NCBI RefSeq assembly: GCF_029784155.1
Contig: NC_073691.1
Span: 58,266,217-58,330,216 of the forward strand
Direction of reading: 5' to 3'
DNA: 64,000 nucleotides
Origin: Uranotaenia lowii
Lineage: Eukaryota; Arthropoda; Insecta; Diptera; Culicidae
Shown: positions 1-13,900 of the stretch, piece by piece
Layout of the letters: each line of letters opens with the position of its first letter
Numbering within the stretch: position 1 is the stretch's first letter
Notes under the pieces: model-generated
Database searches by the model: none
Told to the model about the DNA's origin: nothing
What the model saw: the letters and a program-made list of their open reading frames with translations, nothing else
Made by a program: the position numbers and the translations under genes

Positions 1-597
1 ACGTCAAAATGGATTTTGGACAAATACCCGGTAACAAATTTTACCTTGCGAAGCGTAAAGGGATTGTTCGGGTAGATTTAAGTTTGTTTTCGCAGATAAA
101 TTTGCTCGTAAGTTGATAATTTGGCAAGGGATCTGTAGTTGTGGGAAGAAGACTAAGATTTTCATCACTGGAGACACAATGAATGGAAATGTTTACAAAG
201 AAGAATGTTTCCAGAAAAGAGTTTTGCCATTCATTCGATCCCACAAAGGTCCGCTGAAGTTCTGGCCGGACCTGGCAAGCTGCCACTACAGCCGGGATAT
301 CGTTAAGTGGTATAAGGAGAACAAGATCGATTTTGTTGAAAAAAGTATCAATCCACCAAACTGTCCGGATTTTCGTCTCACCGAGAAATATTGGCAATAG
401 TTAAAGGCAAACTGAAGAAATGTGGCAGAGCCATGAAAAAACCCGCTCAAATGGAAAAGTGGTGGAACAAGATGGCGCATGAGGCTACCAGCAGTACTTT
501 GCAGAAAATGATGGGTGGTATCACAAAAAAAGTTCGAAAATTCATGAATGATTTTAATCTATCTTTTTCCTTAAAGTGCAATAAAAACCCTACAAAA
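1..597 (+). pseudogene. DD37E-type mariner transposase fragment, cut by the window edge
   Basis: This is the C-terminal two thirds of an IS630/Tc1/mariner transposase, the enzyme that cuts and rejoins element ends. Three reading-frame segments together give one protein-like path. The first starts at base 3 (VKMDFGQIPG). The second, from about base 83, holds the second catalytic Asp in WPDLASCHY. The third, from about base 397, continues IVKGKLKK and ends with a stop at 598-600. Counting from the Asp in PDLASCHY to the Glu in TEKYW gives 37 residues, the spacing of the DD37E mariners known from mosquitoes. Frameshifts near 75-85 and at about 396 (one base missing after the Trp of EKYW) break the gene. 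The first catalytic Asp would lie just left of the window. I see no terminal inverted repeat to the right. The complete-ended element at 56164-57426 is a relative. Confidence 0.85.
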
Positions 598-914
598 TGA
601 CATTTTTACTTTTGTTGTACGTTATTTCTTTGTGGAGAAATGATCTATTTTATCCGACCAGATTCTATGTGAAACAGACTTTACAAAAAATGTAGATTTT
701 TTTCCTAACTAAGCTTTTTTAGAAATGGGACAGTTACGAATGCGTGTATCTTTAAAACCATTCGTTTGATCGAATTTTTTTCTCTGAAGGAAATATAGAT
801 TATCTTATGATAGTTGGAGGAATGCTGAAAATTTAAAAAAAAATTATCATTTTCTGTAAGAAATATTTTTACATTTTTCTTGGTACCTCCCATCAGCCGG
901 AGCACAATTTAAGT
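598..914. other. No gene seen; AT-rich flank
   Basis: AT-rich sequence following the mariner remnant. I find no terminal repeat, exon-like frame or RNA gene. Confidence 0.5.
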
Positions 915-1665
915 GTAAAGTTTAAGGATCATAGATGTTTTTGACAACTGTTTTGTAGACATCTTGCTCGAATTTCACAGCAAAAATTATTTCCTGTAAA
1001 ATTACGCAAATGTCCTGTAACAAAAAGGAGCAGGACATTTACCGTAATTTTACATGTCGAAAAAGTGATTACGTGACATTTAATTTTTAGTGCACAACTT
1101 TTTTACAGGACATTTGCTGTAATAATAAATGAATCTTCGTTAACCTTCAAGGAAAACAATTTAAAATTACAGGTTTTGTTGATTACAGGTGATTTATTTG
1201 AAAGGTTGCAGTTTTCAGTGACACGTAATAGTCAAAATTTTTTTCTGTGTTGACCTTCATCTAACTCGATATCAAATAACCAGGTGAAAATTGCTCGGCA
1301 CCTGTTTCGACATGTTTTGTCCCAGATTTTACGTCCTAGAAGTGACAAGTGATCTGATGTCTTTCAATACATGATAAAATTTTGAAAATAATCCGATCTT
1401 TCAATGGAGCGCGCTGAAATTCAATTGAACTCTTGAAATCTTGGATGGACGAGAAACCCATACTTGAAGAAGAACTTACGCATTACACATCTAGGTAATT
1501 GAAAATAATCGACTGAAAAACATAAGGGGCAATTAGATGGAAGGTATTAAAGGAAGTTGAAATAGTATCGCTATTGTTTGTTTTTCCTCAAAAATACGAA
1601 ATAATTTTCGACCGAATATTCTGCTGAATATTCGTTTTACCAAATAGTTCAAAAAGTCAAGTTAT
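915..1665 (+). repeat. Dispersed repeat family A, copy 1
   Basis: The part at 1296-1660 matches 19687-20045 in the same orientation. Shared phrases include ACCTGTTTCGACATGTTTTG, CCGATCTTTCAATGGAGCG, and a stretch around ATACTTGAAGAAGA followed by TCGACC(G/A)AATATT. A weaker match precedes it (GGATCAT then ACAACT near 927-950 and 19585-19605). Copy 1 carries extra sequence at about 990-1260. There is no open frame and no visible terminal repeat, so the class is unknown. It could be the end of a larger element. Confidence 0.7.
995..1120. repeat. Small inverted repeat with a third direct copy
   Basis: Bases 995-1016 and 1032-1054 are near-perfect reverse complements around the core GTAAAATTACG / CGTAATTTTAC, with AGGACATTT at the ends. 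A third copy of ACAGGACATTTGC lies at about 1105-1117. It sits in the part of copy 1 that copy 2 lacks, so it may be a small foldback insertion. Confidence 0.5.
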
Positions 1666-3570
1666 TTCAGTTCAATTTTATGTTTTATTTCAATGAAACG
1701 CTCAGTTTTCAACACTTCAATGATTTGTGGATTTGTGGATCTTTTACTGATTCAGGGAACGAATTGTCGAGTGTTAGTAATATTTGTAGCCGGATGTCAT
1801 CTATAGAGATTGTTGGATAAGGTTCTCGTTTGAGAAGATCATTGAACTTTTTGAAACCATTATCTAAAAAATCAAGTGTATAAATCAAAATTTGGTGTCG
1901 TTAGCTTATTGTACAACTTAGCTGATTTGTCCAACTTAAAAATTGTACTGAACAGCAGATTCCGCATAAATGATTTTAACAAATTGTAACGAAGTGAAAA
2001 CGACGCCTGACAAGTCGTTTATGCTTACCAACATCGCAACCGTTTTGCTAAGGCTCACCTGAAATAAAACAAAAAATGAAAAAATTAGAAACCATACCAA
2101 ATTCTCCTATATAGAAGTGTAAGTTCTTCAAATTGTTTCTGGTATACTGAGGTAGGATCGATTACATGAATTGACAAAGTATAGAAGCTCGATATGTAAT
2201 TGTCATAAATTTTCAACAATTCATTTAATGTGTGTGTTAACAGTTTAACACAGTTAACTTAAATTAAATTTAAAACTATTCATTTAAGTGTTGATGTATC
2301 CATGAGGCGCGCGTTTTTTAGAGACGGCCAACTTTAGGAACACAGAAAGTGCCACAATTTGGAGCGGAGGCCACAATAGCGAGAATTTCAATCAAAAGTT
2401 TGAAAAGATTTATCACACACTTGTCAACCAAGCCAAATTTTTACTACATTCCAGGCAAGTAAGCAATCATATTTGTCGAAGGACATTCAAAGGTGCACAT
2501 TACAGGACGGCTACAATCCTGGGAAAACTAATCAGAAATGCCTTAGGGGCCAAGATCGGGTAAATTTACCTTAATCCCAGTACAGTTTGCCAAAGACAAA
2601 TTGAAAAATTCAACAATCCTAATGAGTTTTACAATGGATGAAACAATCGTAGTTGAAATGCTAACTTTTTTTGCCAAACACTCAGTGCCTGTATATTGTT
2701 TTAATGACTTAACAGTTTCCTTACGATGACTCATCTCCAAGTTCAAACAAAGCCACCAACCAACAGTCATCTATCGATTCATCCATTCACCTTTTCTCAT
2801 CATTAATCTCAAACATAGTAGTAGTATCAGCTAGCATTGATCGTAATTGTTAAACTATTGCTGCTGCCGTTGCTGGATGTCGTGGCTTAGAGAATTAAGA
2901 CCATCGGGGAGCATCGCAAAAAGATATAGCCCATATAAAGCATGTTCTTCCGCAGCAAAAATCTAACCAGCATTCGATACCCTACTGGTGGCTGGATGAT
3001 GTTCTTCCTTAAAGATCAGGGTCAAGAGAACTGCCACTAAATACTGACTGAAGTAGGTTCCTACTACTCATTGAGGTAACATTACCGGTTGTCAGTCTTA
3101 TTTACTTACTTACTTGCTATTTGGAACGGAACAGATCGTGATGTTTGAGCAGAAGAAAAATAAACCTACCGCATGGCTCGGGTTCTGAAAAAAGTCTGAT
3201 GCTCCTCTACACGTTCGCGTTGCTCTAGTTTGATGGATAAGTATTCAGATTAAATCACATTTAGATAGCAGAAGTTTTTTTAGTGCTCTCCATGTTGTTC
3301 TGACGTTCACTCAAATACGACCGATATCCTAATTTATTACCCCTAGCTAGAATGTAGTATAAAGAAACCCCTGAATGTATGCAGCACATTAAACATTATA
3401 ATTCGATAATTTTGAAAACAAATTTAGAAAAAAATCTCTGGAAAAATTATAATAGCTCCAGATTTCGGCGTAAGTATTCAAAGTAAGATGAATTTTTCAA
3501 GATTTTAACATCCAACTTCAAATTCTGTTCAAATTCTGAATAAATATACAGATTTCAAATTTAGAGTTTC
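1666..3570. other. No gene seen; AT-rich intergenic sequence
   Basis: AT-rich sequence with only short open frames on both strands. I recognise no protein, RNA gene or element end. The last 30 bases grade into the 13-bp satellite. Confidence 0.5.
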
Positions 3571-6500
3571 GATTCAGATTTCAGATTCAGATTTGAAATT
3601 TCAGTTTCAGATTTCAGATTCAGGTTTCAGATTCAGATTTCAGATTCAGATTTCAGATTCAGGTTTCAGATTCAGATTTCAGATTCAGATTTCAGATTCA
3701 GATTTCAGATTCAGATTTCAGATTCAGATTTCAGATTCAGATTTCAGATTCAGATTTCAGATTCAGATTTCAGATTCAGATTTCAGATTCAGATTTCAGA
3801 TTCAGATTTCAGATTCAGATTTCAGATTCAGATTTCAGATTCAGATTTCAGATTCAGATTTCAGATTTAGATTTCAGATTTAGATTTCAGATTCAGATTT
3901 CAGATTCAAATTTCAGATTCAGATTTCAGATACAGATTTCAGATACAGATTTCAGATTCAGATTTCAGATTCAGATTTCAGATTCAGATTTCAGATTCAG
4001 ATTTCAGATTCAGATTTAAGATTCAGATTTCAGATTCAGATTTCAAATTCAGATTTCAGATTCAGATTTCAGATTCAGATTTCAGATTCAGATTTCAGAT
4101 TCAGATTTCAGATTCAGATTTAGATTCAGATTTAGATTCAGATTTCAGATTCAGATTTCAGATTCAGATTTCAGATTCAGATTTCAGATTCAGATTTCAG
4201 ATTCAGATTTCAGATTCAGATTTCAGATTCAGATTTCAGATTCAGATTTCAGATTCAGATTTCAGATTCAGATTTCAGATTCAGATTTCAGATTCAGATT
4301 TCAGATTCAGATTTCAGATTCAGATTTCAGATTCAGATTTCAGATTCAGATTTCAGATTCAGATTTCAGATTCAGATTTCAGATTCAGATTTCAGATTCA
4401 GATTTCAGATTCAGATTTCAGATTCAGATTTCAGATTCAGATTTCAGATTCAGATTTCAGATTCAGATTTCAGATTCAGATTTCAGATTCAGATTTCAGA
4501 TTCAGTTTTCAGATTCAGATTTCAGATTCAGATTTCAGATTCAGATTTCAGATTCAGATTTCAGATTCAGATTTCAGATTCAGATTTCAGATTCAGATTT
4601 CAGTTTCAGATTCAGATTTCAGATTCAGATTTCAGATTCAGATTTCAGATTCAGATTTCAGATTCAGATTCAGATTTCAGTTTCAGATTCAGATTTCAGA
4701 TTCAGATTTCAGATTCAGATTTCAGATTCAGATACAGATTTCAGATACAGATTTCAGATTCAGATTTCAGTTTCAGATTCAGATTTCAGATTCAGATTTC
4801 AGATTCAGATTTCAGATTCAGATTCAGATTTCAGTTTCAGATTCAGATTTCAGATTCAGATTTCAGATTCAGATTTCAGATTCAGATTTCAGTTTCAGAT
4901 TCAGATTTCAGATTCAGATTTCAGATTCAGATTTCAGATTTAGATTTCAGATTCAGATTTCAGATTCAGATTTCAGATTCAGATTTCAGATTCAGATTTC
5001 AGATTCAGATTTCAGATTCAGATTTCAGATTCAGATTTCAGATTCAGATTTCAGATTCAGATTTCAGATTCAGATTTCAGATTCAGATTTCAGATTCAGA
5101 TTTAAGATTCAGATTTCAGATTCAGATTTCAGATTCAGATTTCAGATTCAGATTTTAGATTCAGATTTCAGATTCAGATTCAGATTTCAGATTCAGATTT
5201 CAGATTCAGATTTCAGATTCAGATTTCAGATTCAGATTTAGATTCAGATTTCAGATTCAGATTTCAGATTCAGATTTCAGATTCAGATTTCAGATTCAGT
5301 TTTCAGATTCAGATTTCAGATTCAGATTTCAGATTCAGATTTCAGATTCAGATTTCAGTTTCAGATTCAGATTTCAGATTCAGATTTCAGATTCAGATTT
5401 CAGATTCAGATTTCAGATTCAGATTTCAGATTCAGATTTCAGATTCAGATTTCAGATTCAGATTTCAGATTCAGATTTCAGATTCAGATTTCAGATTCAG
5501 ATTTCAGATTCAGATTTCAGATTCAGATTTCAGATTCAGATTTCAGATTCAGATTTCAGATTCAGATTTCAGATTCAGATTTCAGATTCAGATTTCAGAT
5601 TCAGATTTCAGATTCAGATTTCAGATTCAGATTTCAGATTCAGATTTCAGATTCAGATTTCAGATTCAGATTTCAGATTCAGATTTCAGATTCAGATTTC
5701 AGATTCAGATTTCAGATTCAGATTTCAGATTCAGATTTCAGATTCAGATTTCAGATTCAGATTTCAGATTCAGATTTCAGATTCAGATTTCAGATTCAGA
5801 TTTCAGATTCAGATTTCAGATTCAGATTTCAGATTCAGATTTCAGATTCAGATTTCAGATTCAGATTTCAGATTCAGATTTCAGATTCAGATTTCAGATT
5901 CAGATTTCAGATTCAGATTTCAGATTCAGATTTCAGATTCAGATTTCAGATTCAGATTTCAGATTCAGATTTCAGATTCAGATTTCAGATTCAGATTTCA
6001 GATTCAGATTTCAGATTCAGATTTCAGATTCAGATTTCAGATTCAGATTTCAGTATCAGATTTCAGATTCAGATTTCAGATTCAGATTTCAGATTCAGAT
6101 TTCAGATTCAGATTTCAGATTCAGATTTCAGATTCAGATTTCAGATTCAGATTTCAGATTCAGATTTCAGATTCAGATTTCAGATTCAGATTTCAGATTC
6201 AGATTTCAGATTCAGATTTCAGATTCAGATTTCAGATTCAGATTTCAGATTTAGATTTCAGATTTAGATTTCAGATTCAGATTTCAGATTCAAATTTCAG
6301 ATTCAGATTTCAGATACAGATTTCAGATACAGATTTCAGATTCAGATTTCAGATTCAGATTTCAGATTCAGATTTCAGATTCAGATTTCAGATTCAGATT
6401 TAAGATTCAGATTTCAGATTCAGATTTCAAATTCAGATTTCAGATTCAGATTTCAGATTCAGATTTCAGATTCAGATTTCAGATTCAGATTTCAGATTCA

Positions 6501-9500
6501 GATTTAGATTCAGATTTCAGATTCAGATTTCAGATTCAGATTTCAGATTCAGATTTCAGATTCAGATTTCAGATTCAGATTTCAGATTCAGATTTCAGAT
6601 TCAGATTTCAGATTCAGATTTCAGATTCAGATTTCAGATTCAGATTTCAGATTCAGATTTCAGATTCAGATTTCAGATTCAGATTTCAGATTCAGATTTC
6701 AGATTCAGATTTCAGATTCAGATTTCAGATTCAGATTTCAGATTCAGATTTCAGATTCAGATTTCAGATTCAGATTTCAGATTCAGATTTCAGATTCAGA
6801 TTTAGATCCAGATTTCAGATTCAGATTTCAGATTCAGATTTCAGATTCAGTTTTCAGATTCAGATTTCAGATTCAGATTTCAGATTCAGATTTCAGATTC
6901 AGATTTCAGATTCAGATTTCAGATTCAGATTTCAGTTTCAGATTCAGATTTCAGATTCAGATTTCAGATTCAGATTTCAGATTCAGATTCAGATTTCAGT
7001 TTCAGATTCAGATTTCAGATTCAGATTTCAGATTCAGATTTCAGATTCAGATTCAGATTTCAGATACAGATTTCAGATACAGATTTCAGATACAGATTTC
7101 AGATACAGATTTCAGATTCAGATTTCAGTTTCAGATTCAGATTTCAGATTCAGATTTCAGATTCAGATTTCAGATTCAGATTCAGATTTCAGTTTCAGAT
7201 TCAGATTTCAGATTCAGATTTCAGATTCAGATTTCAGATTCAGATTTCAGTTTCAGATTCAGATTTCAGATTCAGATTTCAGATTCAGATTTCAGATTTA
7301 GATTTCAGATTCAGATTTCAGATTCAGATTTCAGATTCAGATTTCAGATTCAGATTTCAGATTCAGATTTCAGATTCAGATTTCAGATTCAGATTTCAGA
7401 TTCAGATTTCAGATTCAGATTTAAGATTCAGATTTCAGATTCAGATTTCAGATTCAGATTTCAGATTCAGATTTTAGATTCAGATTTCAGATTCAGATTC
7501 AGATTTCAGATTCAGATTTCAGATTCAGATTTCAGATTCAGATTTCAGATTCAGATTTAGATTCAGATTTCAGATTCAGATTTCAGATTCAGATTTCAGA
7601 TTCAGATTTCAGATTCAGTTTTCAGATTCAGATTTCAGATTCAGATTTCAGATTCAGATTTCAGATTCAGATTTCAGATTCAGATTTCAGATTCAGATTT
7701 CAGATTCAGATTTCAGATTCAGATTTCAGTTTCAGATTCATATTTCAGATTCAGATTTCAGATTCAGATTTCAGATTCAGATTCAGATTTCAGTTTCAGA
7801 TTCAGATTTCAGATTCAGATTTCAGATTCAGATTTCAGATTCAGATTCAGATTTCAGATACAGATTTCAGATACAGATTTCAGATACAGATTTCAGATAC
7901 AGATTTCAGATTCAGATTTCAGTTTCAGATTCAGATTTCAGATTCAGATTTCAGATTCAGATTTCAGATTCAGATTTCAGATTCAGATTTCAGATTCAGA
8001 TTCAGATTTCAGTTTCAGATTCAGATTTCAGATTCAGATTTCAGATTCAGATTTCAGATTCAGATTTCAGTTTCAGATTCAGATTTCAGATTCAGATTTC
8101 AGATTCAGATTTCAGATTTAGATTTCAGATTCAGATTTCAGATTCAGATTTCAGATTCAGATTTCAGATTCAGATTTCAGATTCAGATTTCAGATTCAGA
8201 TTTCAGATTCAGATTTCAGATTCAGATTTCAGATTCAGATTTCAGATTCAGATTTCAGATTCAGATTTAAGATTCAGATTTCAGATTCAGATTTCAGATT
8301 CAGATTTCAGATTCAGATTTCAGATTCAGATTTTAGATTCAGATTTCAGATTCAGATTCAGATTTCAGATTCAGATTTCAGATTCAGATTTCAGATTCAG
8401 ATTTCAGATTCAGATTTCAGATTCAGATTTCAGATTCAGATTTCAGATTCAGATTTCAGATTCAGATTTCAGATTCAGATTTCAGATTCAGATTTCAGAT
8501 TCAGATTTCAGATTCAGATTTCAGATTCAGATTTCAGATTCAGATTTCAGATTCAGATTTCAGATTCAGATTTCAGATTCAGATTTCAGATTCAGATTTC
8601 AGATTCAGATTTCAGATTCAGATTTCAGATTCAGATTTCAGATTCAGATTTCAGATTCAGATTTCAGATTCAGATTTCAGATTCAGATTTCAGATTCAGA
8701 TTTCAGATTCAGATTTCAGATTCAGATTTCAGATTCAGATTTCAGATTCAGATTTCAGATTCAGATTTCAGATTCAGATTTCAGATTCAGATTTCAGATT
8801 CAGATTTCAGATTCAGATTTCAGATTCAGATTTCAGATTCAGATTTCAGATTCAGATTTCAGATTCAGATTTCAGATTCAGATTTCAGATTCAGATTTCA
8901 GATTCAGATTTCAGATTCAGATTTCAGATTCAGATTTCAGATTCAGATTTCAGATTCAGATTTCAGATTCAGATTTCAGATTCAGATTTCAGATTCAGAT
9001 TTCACATTCAGGTTTCAGATTCAGGTTTCAGATTCAGAATCAGATTTCAGATTCAGATTTCAGATTCAGATTTCAGATTCAGATTTCAGATTTCAGATTT
9101 CAGATTCAGATTTCAGATTCAGATTTCAGATTCAGATTTCAGATTCAGATTTCAGATTCAGATTTCAGATTCAGATTTCAGATTCAGATTTCAGATTCAG
9201 ATTTCAGATTCAGATTTCAGATTCAGATTTCAGATTCAGATTTCAGATTCAGATTTCAGATTCAGATTTCAGATTCAGATTTCAGATTCAGATTTCAGAT
9301 TCAGATTTCAGATTCAGATTTCAGATTCAGATTTCAGATTCAGATTTCAGATTCAGATTTCAGATTCAGATTTCAGATTCAGATTTCAGATTCAGGATTC
9401 AGATTTCAGATTCAGATTTCAGATTCAGATTTCAGATTCAGATTTCAGATTCAGATTTCAGATTCAGATTTCAGATTCAGATTTCAGATTTAGATTTCAG

Positions 9501-10806
9501 ATTCAGATTTCAGATTCAGATTTCAGATTCAGATTTCAGATTCAGATTTCAGATTCAGATTTCAGATTCAGATTTCAGATTCAGATTTCAGATTCAGATT
9601 TCAGATTCAGATTTCAGATTCAGATTTCAGATTCAGATTTCAGATTCAGATTTCAGATTCAGATTTCAGATTCAGATTTCAGATTCAGATTTCAGATTCA
9701 GATTTTAGATTCAGATTTCAGATTCAGATTCAGATTTCAGATTCAGATTTCAGATTCAGATTTCAGATTCAGATTTCAGATTCAGATTTCAGATTTAGAT
9801 TTCAGATTCAGATTTCAGATTCAGATTTCAGATTCAGATTTCAGATTCAGATTTCAGATTCAGATTTCAGATTCAGATTTCAGATTCAGATTTCAGATTC
9901 AGATTTCAGATTCAGATTTCAGATTCAGATTTCAGATTCAGATTTCAGATTCAGATTTCAGATTCAGATTTCAGATTCAGATTTCAGATTCAGATTTCAG
10001 ATTCAGATTTCAGATTCAGATTTCAGATTCAGATTTCAGATTCAGATTTCAGATTCAGATTTCAGATTCAGATTTCAGATTCAGATTTCAGATTCAGATT
10101 TCAGATTCAGATTTCAGATTCAGATTTCAGATTCAGATTTCAGATTCAGATTTCAGATTCAGATTTCAGATTCAGATTTCAGATTCAGATTTCAGATTCA
10201 GATTTCAGATTCAGATTTCAGATTCAGATTTCAGATTCAGATTTCAGATTCAGATTTCAGATTCAGATTTCAGATTCAGATTTCAGATTCAGATTTCAGA
10301 TTCAGATTTCAGATTCAGATTTCAGATTCAGATTTCAGATTCAGATTTCAGATTCAGATTTCAGATTCAGATTTCAGATTCAGATTTCAGATTCAGATTT
10401 CGGATTCAGATTTCACATTCAGGTTTCAGATTCAGATTCAGATTTCAGATTCAGATTTCAGATTCAGATTTCAGATTTAGATTTCAGATTTCAGATTTCA
10501 GATTCAGATTTCAGATTCAGATTTCAGATTCAGATTTCAGATTCAGATTTCAGATTCAGATTTCAGATTCAGATTTCAGATTCAGATTTCAGATTCAGAT
10601 TTCAGATTCAGATTTCAGATTCAGATTTCAGATTCAGATTTCAGATTCAGATTTCAGATTCAGATTTCAGATTCAGATTTCAGATTCAGATTTCAGATTT
10701 CAGATTCAGATTTCAGATTCAGATTTCAGATTCAGATTTCAGATTCAGATTTCAGATTCAGATTTCAGATTCAGATTTCAGATTCAGATTTCAGATTCAG
10801 ATTCAG
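3571..10806. repeat. 13-bp satellite, unit CAGATTTCAGATT
   Basis: About 7.2 kb of head-to-tail 13-bp units, roughly 550 copies. Each unit is one 7-mer (CAGATTT) plus one 6-mer (CAGATT). Since 39 bases is 13 codons, reading frames run as a 13-residue period; these are not genes. Variants such as GATTTAG, CAAATTT, GATACAG, TTTAAG, GATTTTAG and half-unit losses give a higher-order structure. A run of variants at about 3862-4125 recurs at 6246-6509 at a constant offset of 2384 bp. Other marker sets recur at 7061/7855 and at 5101-5158, 7420-7477 and 8266-8336. The array begins and ends with degenerate units. Confidence 0.98.
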
Positions 10807-12163
10807 CTTCTAACTGGTTATTTCAATCAGATGAAATTCCAAGGACCAAATCAGCTTGAGTCTCATCAAGCTTTCGATTTGACATCTAATTAAATCTTTT
10901 ACGATACCTTTGTCGTTTTTCATCTCAAACACAAGGATGTGTTTGGCAAAAGTTATTAAGCGCATCCAAAATTTTCAACCTCAAATCATCAGCCCCAACC
11001 AGATTAGCGTCGTCGTAGTCGTCCATCTTCAACCGGATTTGATGATGGCTGGAGACGTTTCTTCAGATAAAGGAACAAAAAATCTAACATGATTAATGGC
11101 GAACATCTGCCAGGTTGAACGAATTGAACGAGATATCGTCATAACGAGTTTGATCTTTGAACGAGTTTTTTCTCTCTCCTATTTATATGTATCAAACTGT
11201 AAAATTCGGAAAAAAATCTACCTTTATCATGGTTGAGATGAAAAAAATTGATTAAATATATTTCTATAGTTCTGCGTCTGCCATGCCGATTATGGGTTGT
11301 CATGAGGAAGTGGTCTGTTTTTTGTTTGTTTGTTGAAGATTCATCTTCGGGCAGGTTTTCGATCCAAAAGCGCTCATCGCCATAAAACACGCGAAACCCT
11401 TCAAGCGGCTAATGAATTCAATATAATTGTCTACATGTGACATTTCCGCGAGAGAGCCCCTCCTGCCTGCATTATCATAATCGGTGTGGTCAATCGATTT
11501 CAATTCATTATCGACCTAACGAGACCAAACAAAACCGGAACGCAAAAAAAAAACAACGATCCCTCTTTACCTCAACCGTTAAGCGAACCTCTCTCAAACC
11601 TAACCTAAAAGTGCTAATCAAAACAAAAGGTTGCAGATTCGTTCGTTCACTCAACAGCTGCGGTTGAGGTTTTGCTATTTGGTTCTAAAAACATGCAATT
11701 TGCAACCGTTTTTGTCCCTCGATGGAACCCTCACATCTCCCTTCCCTCGGGGGGTTATTCATTTATATATGAGATGCTAGTTGGATGCTGGATGTTGATA
11801 GCTTGGTGAGCCCCCGTGGAGGCCTGAAGGGATCGAAGCAGTACAAGCAGATCATGACAACCGCGAACAACCAATTTTAGCCCTATAGCATAATTCAGTA
11901 ATAGCTGGCTTTTTGTTCGAAACCGTGTAATAAAATAATTAATCCATAATTACGATCGGGGCTGCCCCAGTAGCGCCATCTTTTTCTGTTTCGAGGTATA
12001 CGAATGTGTGTTAGCTGCTTGAACTGGTTGGCTAAAATGGTCCCATAAAGTTACCCCTGGTTGACTTGATCAATTTTTTGAGGTTTCACAAAGCGCGAAA
12101 ACAAGCTGCTAGTTTAGAGTAAATAAAATGAGCTAAAATCAGGAAAAGTAAACAAAATTTTAC
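10807..12163. other. No gene seen; moderately GC-richer intergenic sequence
   Basis: Short overlapping open frames at 10910-11667 match nothing I recognise and have no convincing splice pattern. A cluster of TAAT-core sites lies near 11925-11955, but it is too weak to call a regulatory element. The block could hold conserved non-coding sequence. Confidence 0.4.
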
Positions 12164-12509
12164 ACAGTGAACTTTTGCCTCGATTTCCAGCAAATAAATT
12201 TGTCCAGCATTCTAAAATTTTGCTGGATACAAACAATCGGCACAGCCAGTCTTCAATATTTAATTTTAAATTGAAATATATGAATATTTGAAATATGTAT
12301 ATGGTAACAAATACAGCCGGTTTTTTTAAAGAAATAGCTGGTTTCCATCAATCTGAATTGCCGATTTCAGCAATTTGAATTGCTGGAAACCAGCATTGAT
12401 TTTTGTTGTTTTTTTCAGAAATTTAAATTGCTGGAAATTTCGCTTGAAATTCAGCGGGACAAAATCAAGCAAAATTTTGCTGGTTTCCGGCAAAAAAAAA
12501 ATTGCTGTG
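12164..12509. mobile_element. Short TA-flanked TIR element (MITE)
   Basis: The ends CACAGTGAACTTTTGCC and, reversed, CACAGCAATTTTTT...GCC resemble each other and are flanked by TA at 12162-12163 and 12510-12511. The inside is rich in GCTGG and CCAGC motifs that pair with each other (for example around 12195-12225 and 12385-12395). It is 346 bp with no open frame, so it fits a non-autonomous element of Tc1/mariner-type target choice. The ends are diverged. Confidence 0.6.
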
Positions 12510-13239
12510 TAAGAATGACGTTCAAGCGTGCAACTCTTTTTGTTTTGTTTGGAGAGTTTTTTTGATTGAATTTACATTGATTCGTTGTAATTTTTTTTTA
12601 TGAATTGTGCTAATCTGGGTCCATGAGAACGCCCTGTAGTCCCCTTGGAGCCCTTTATCTGCTCCTACGACTCCACGACAGTATCGTTAGCATATTTACT
12701 TCAAGTATACCCACACTTAATTATGACCTCTGCTCTTGATGGTTGAAGACCAGACCTTTACTCGCGACGACTGGTGTTATGAACTGTCTTTTAGCGACTT
12801 GTGGTCATAGGCGATTTTACCGGCGCGGCATCTGAAGGTCGTCCTATCCGGGAGTATTTCGCACAGTGAAATACTTTATAACTCATGAGAGCAACTGCGC
12901 AGAAAGTCTTGTCTTTTTCCCGAAGCTTCACTAGTAGAAAAGTTTGAAGGCCTTACCCAACCAGAAGGTTTACCAAGTTCAAAACAAGCTGTTAGCAGTT
13001 GGAAGAACGAAAAATGCGTAGGGTGAAACGATATTTGCCAAAAGTCTCCTTCAGTATTGGGTAAAGTGTATCCAGTTGAATGTTCGGCAAATATCCAAGC
13101 TTTATGTTTATTTAGACGACTTCCTGTAAAGCGAAATGAATGATCTTTGAACGATTCCCGCAAATCCGCTGCGTGAAATTCGTCCACAAGAGCCTGTTCT
13201 ACAGGTAAACTCTCTCTGGTGTACGCACTGAATTACGAA
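12510..13239. other. No recognised gene
   Basis: A 103-codon open frame lies on the minus strand at 12876-13187. Its product matches no family I know and no splice sites flank it. I leave it uncalled. Confidence 0.4.
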
Positions 13240-13900
13240 TCAATTTTGAGGTCCTGAAACCGGGACTATCTCAGAGTATCCCGGATCGGAGCGAGTCTCG
13301 CAAATGGACCGATCACTGTCAAAAGTCAAGTTTGTCAATTGAAAGCCTTGAGATTTTTGTTCGAATTTTTTCCGTTTTTCTGGACCAATTCCCCGCTATA
13401 AACAGTGTCGAAATGACACAAACACAAACCGTCCGTCTGATTTCACTGGTTGAACGAAACCAATTTCAGACCGATTTCTGGCAGACTATTCAATCTTGAT
13501 TAATTGTGCAATCATAATTTTTTCAGTTGTCACTGCTCAAAAATTTGTTTATAATTCCGGTATAACCTTTCAAGGTGAGTTTAGTTAATATAAATTATAT
13601 TAAACTGTGCTTAAACCAAAATATTTTTATAATCATCCAAAAAGTATCTTCGTCGGAGGGTTTTTTTCGACGATTCCGGCTAAAATGCTGTTTCATGTAG
13701 GGTGTCCTTCTCAACCCGGTTTCATCAACCATTTTTTTCCGATTTTGAATGAAAACTGTCCAATTTTGGTCTGGAAATGACCCGGTTGTTTCGATAGCTC
13801 ATTCGCAAAAACTTATCCTCGTCAGGAAAGTTGTGTCACCAGGGCACTGAATTGGTCCGAATTTGGTTCGTTTCCTGATCTGTTTTCGAGGCGAACGGAT
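13240..13900 (+). repeat. Dispersed repeat family B, fullest copy
   Basis: The left part (13279-13510) matches 50343-50530, sharing CCCGGATCGGAGCG, CAAATGGACCGAT and ACTGTCAAAAG. The right part (13830-13890) matches 52757-52817, sharing TTGTGTCACCAG, GCACT and AATTGGTCCGAATTTGG. Here both parts lie within 660 bp; in the other copy they are 2.4 kb apart. There is no coding capacity. Motifs around GGTCCGAATTTGG also occur inverted in the other copy, which suggests an old inverted-repeat DNA element. Confidence 0.65.

Noticed and set aside
3593..3883. 96-codon frame in the 13-bp satellite
   Set aside because: Periodic translation of the repeat unit.
3571..10806. CRISPR-like array
   Set aside because: There are no unique spacers, the units are head-to-tail and the context is eukaryotic.
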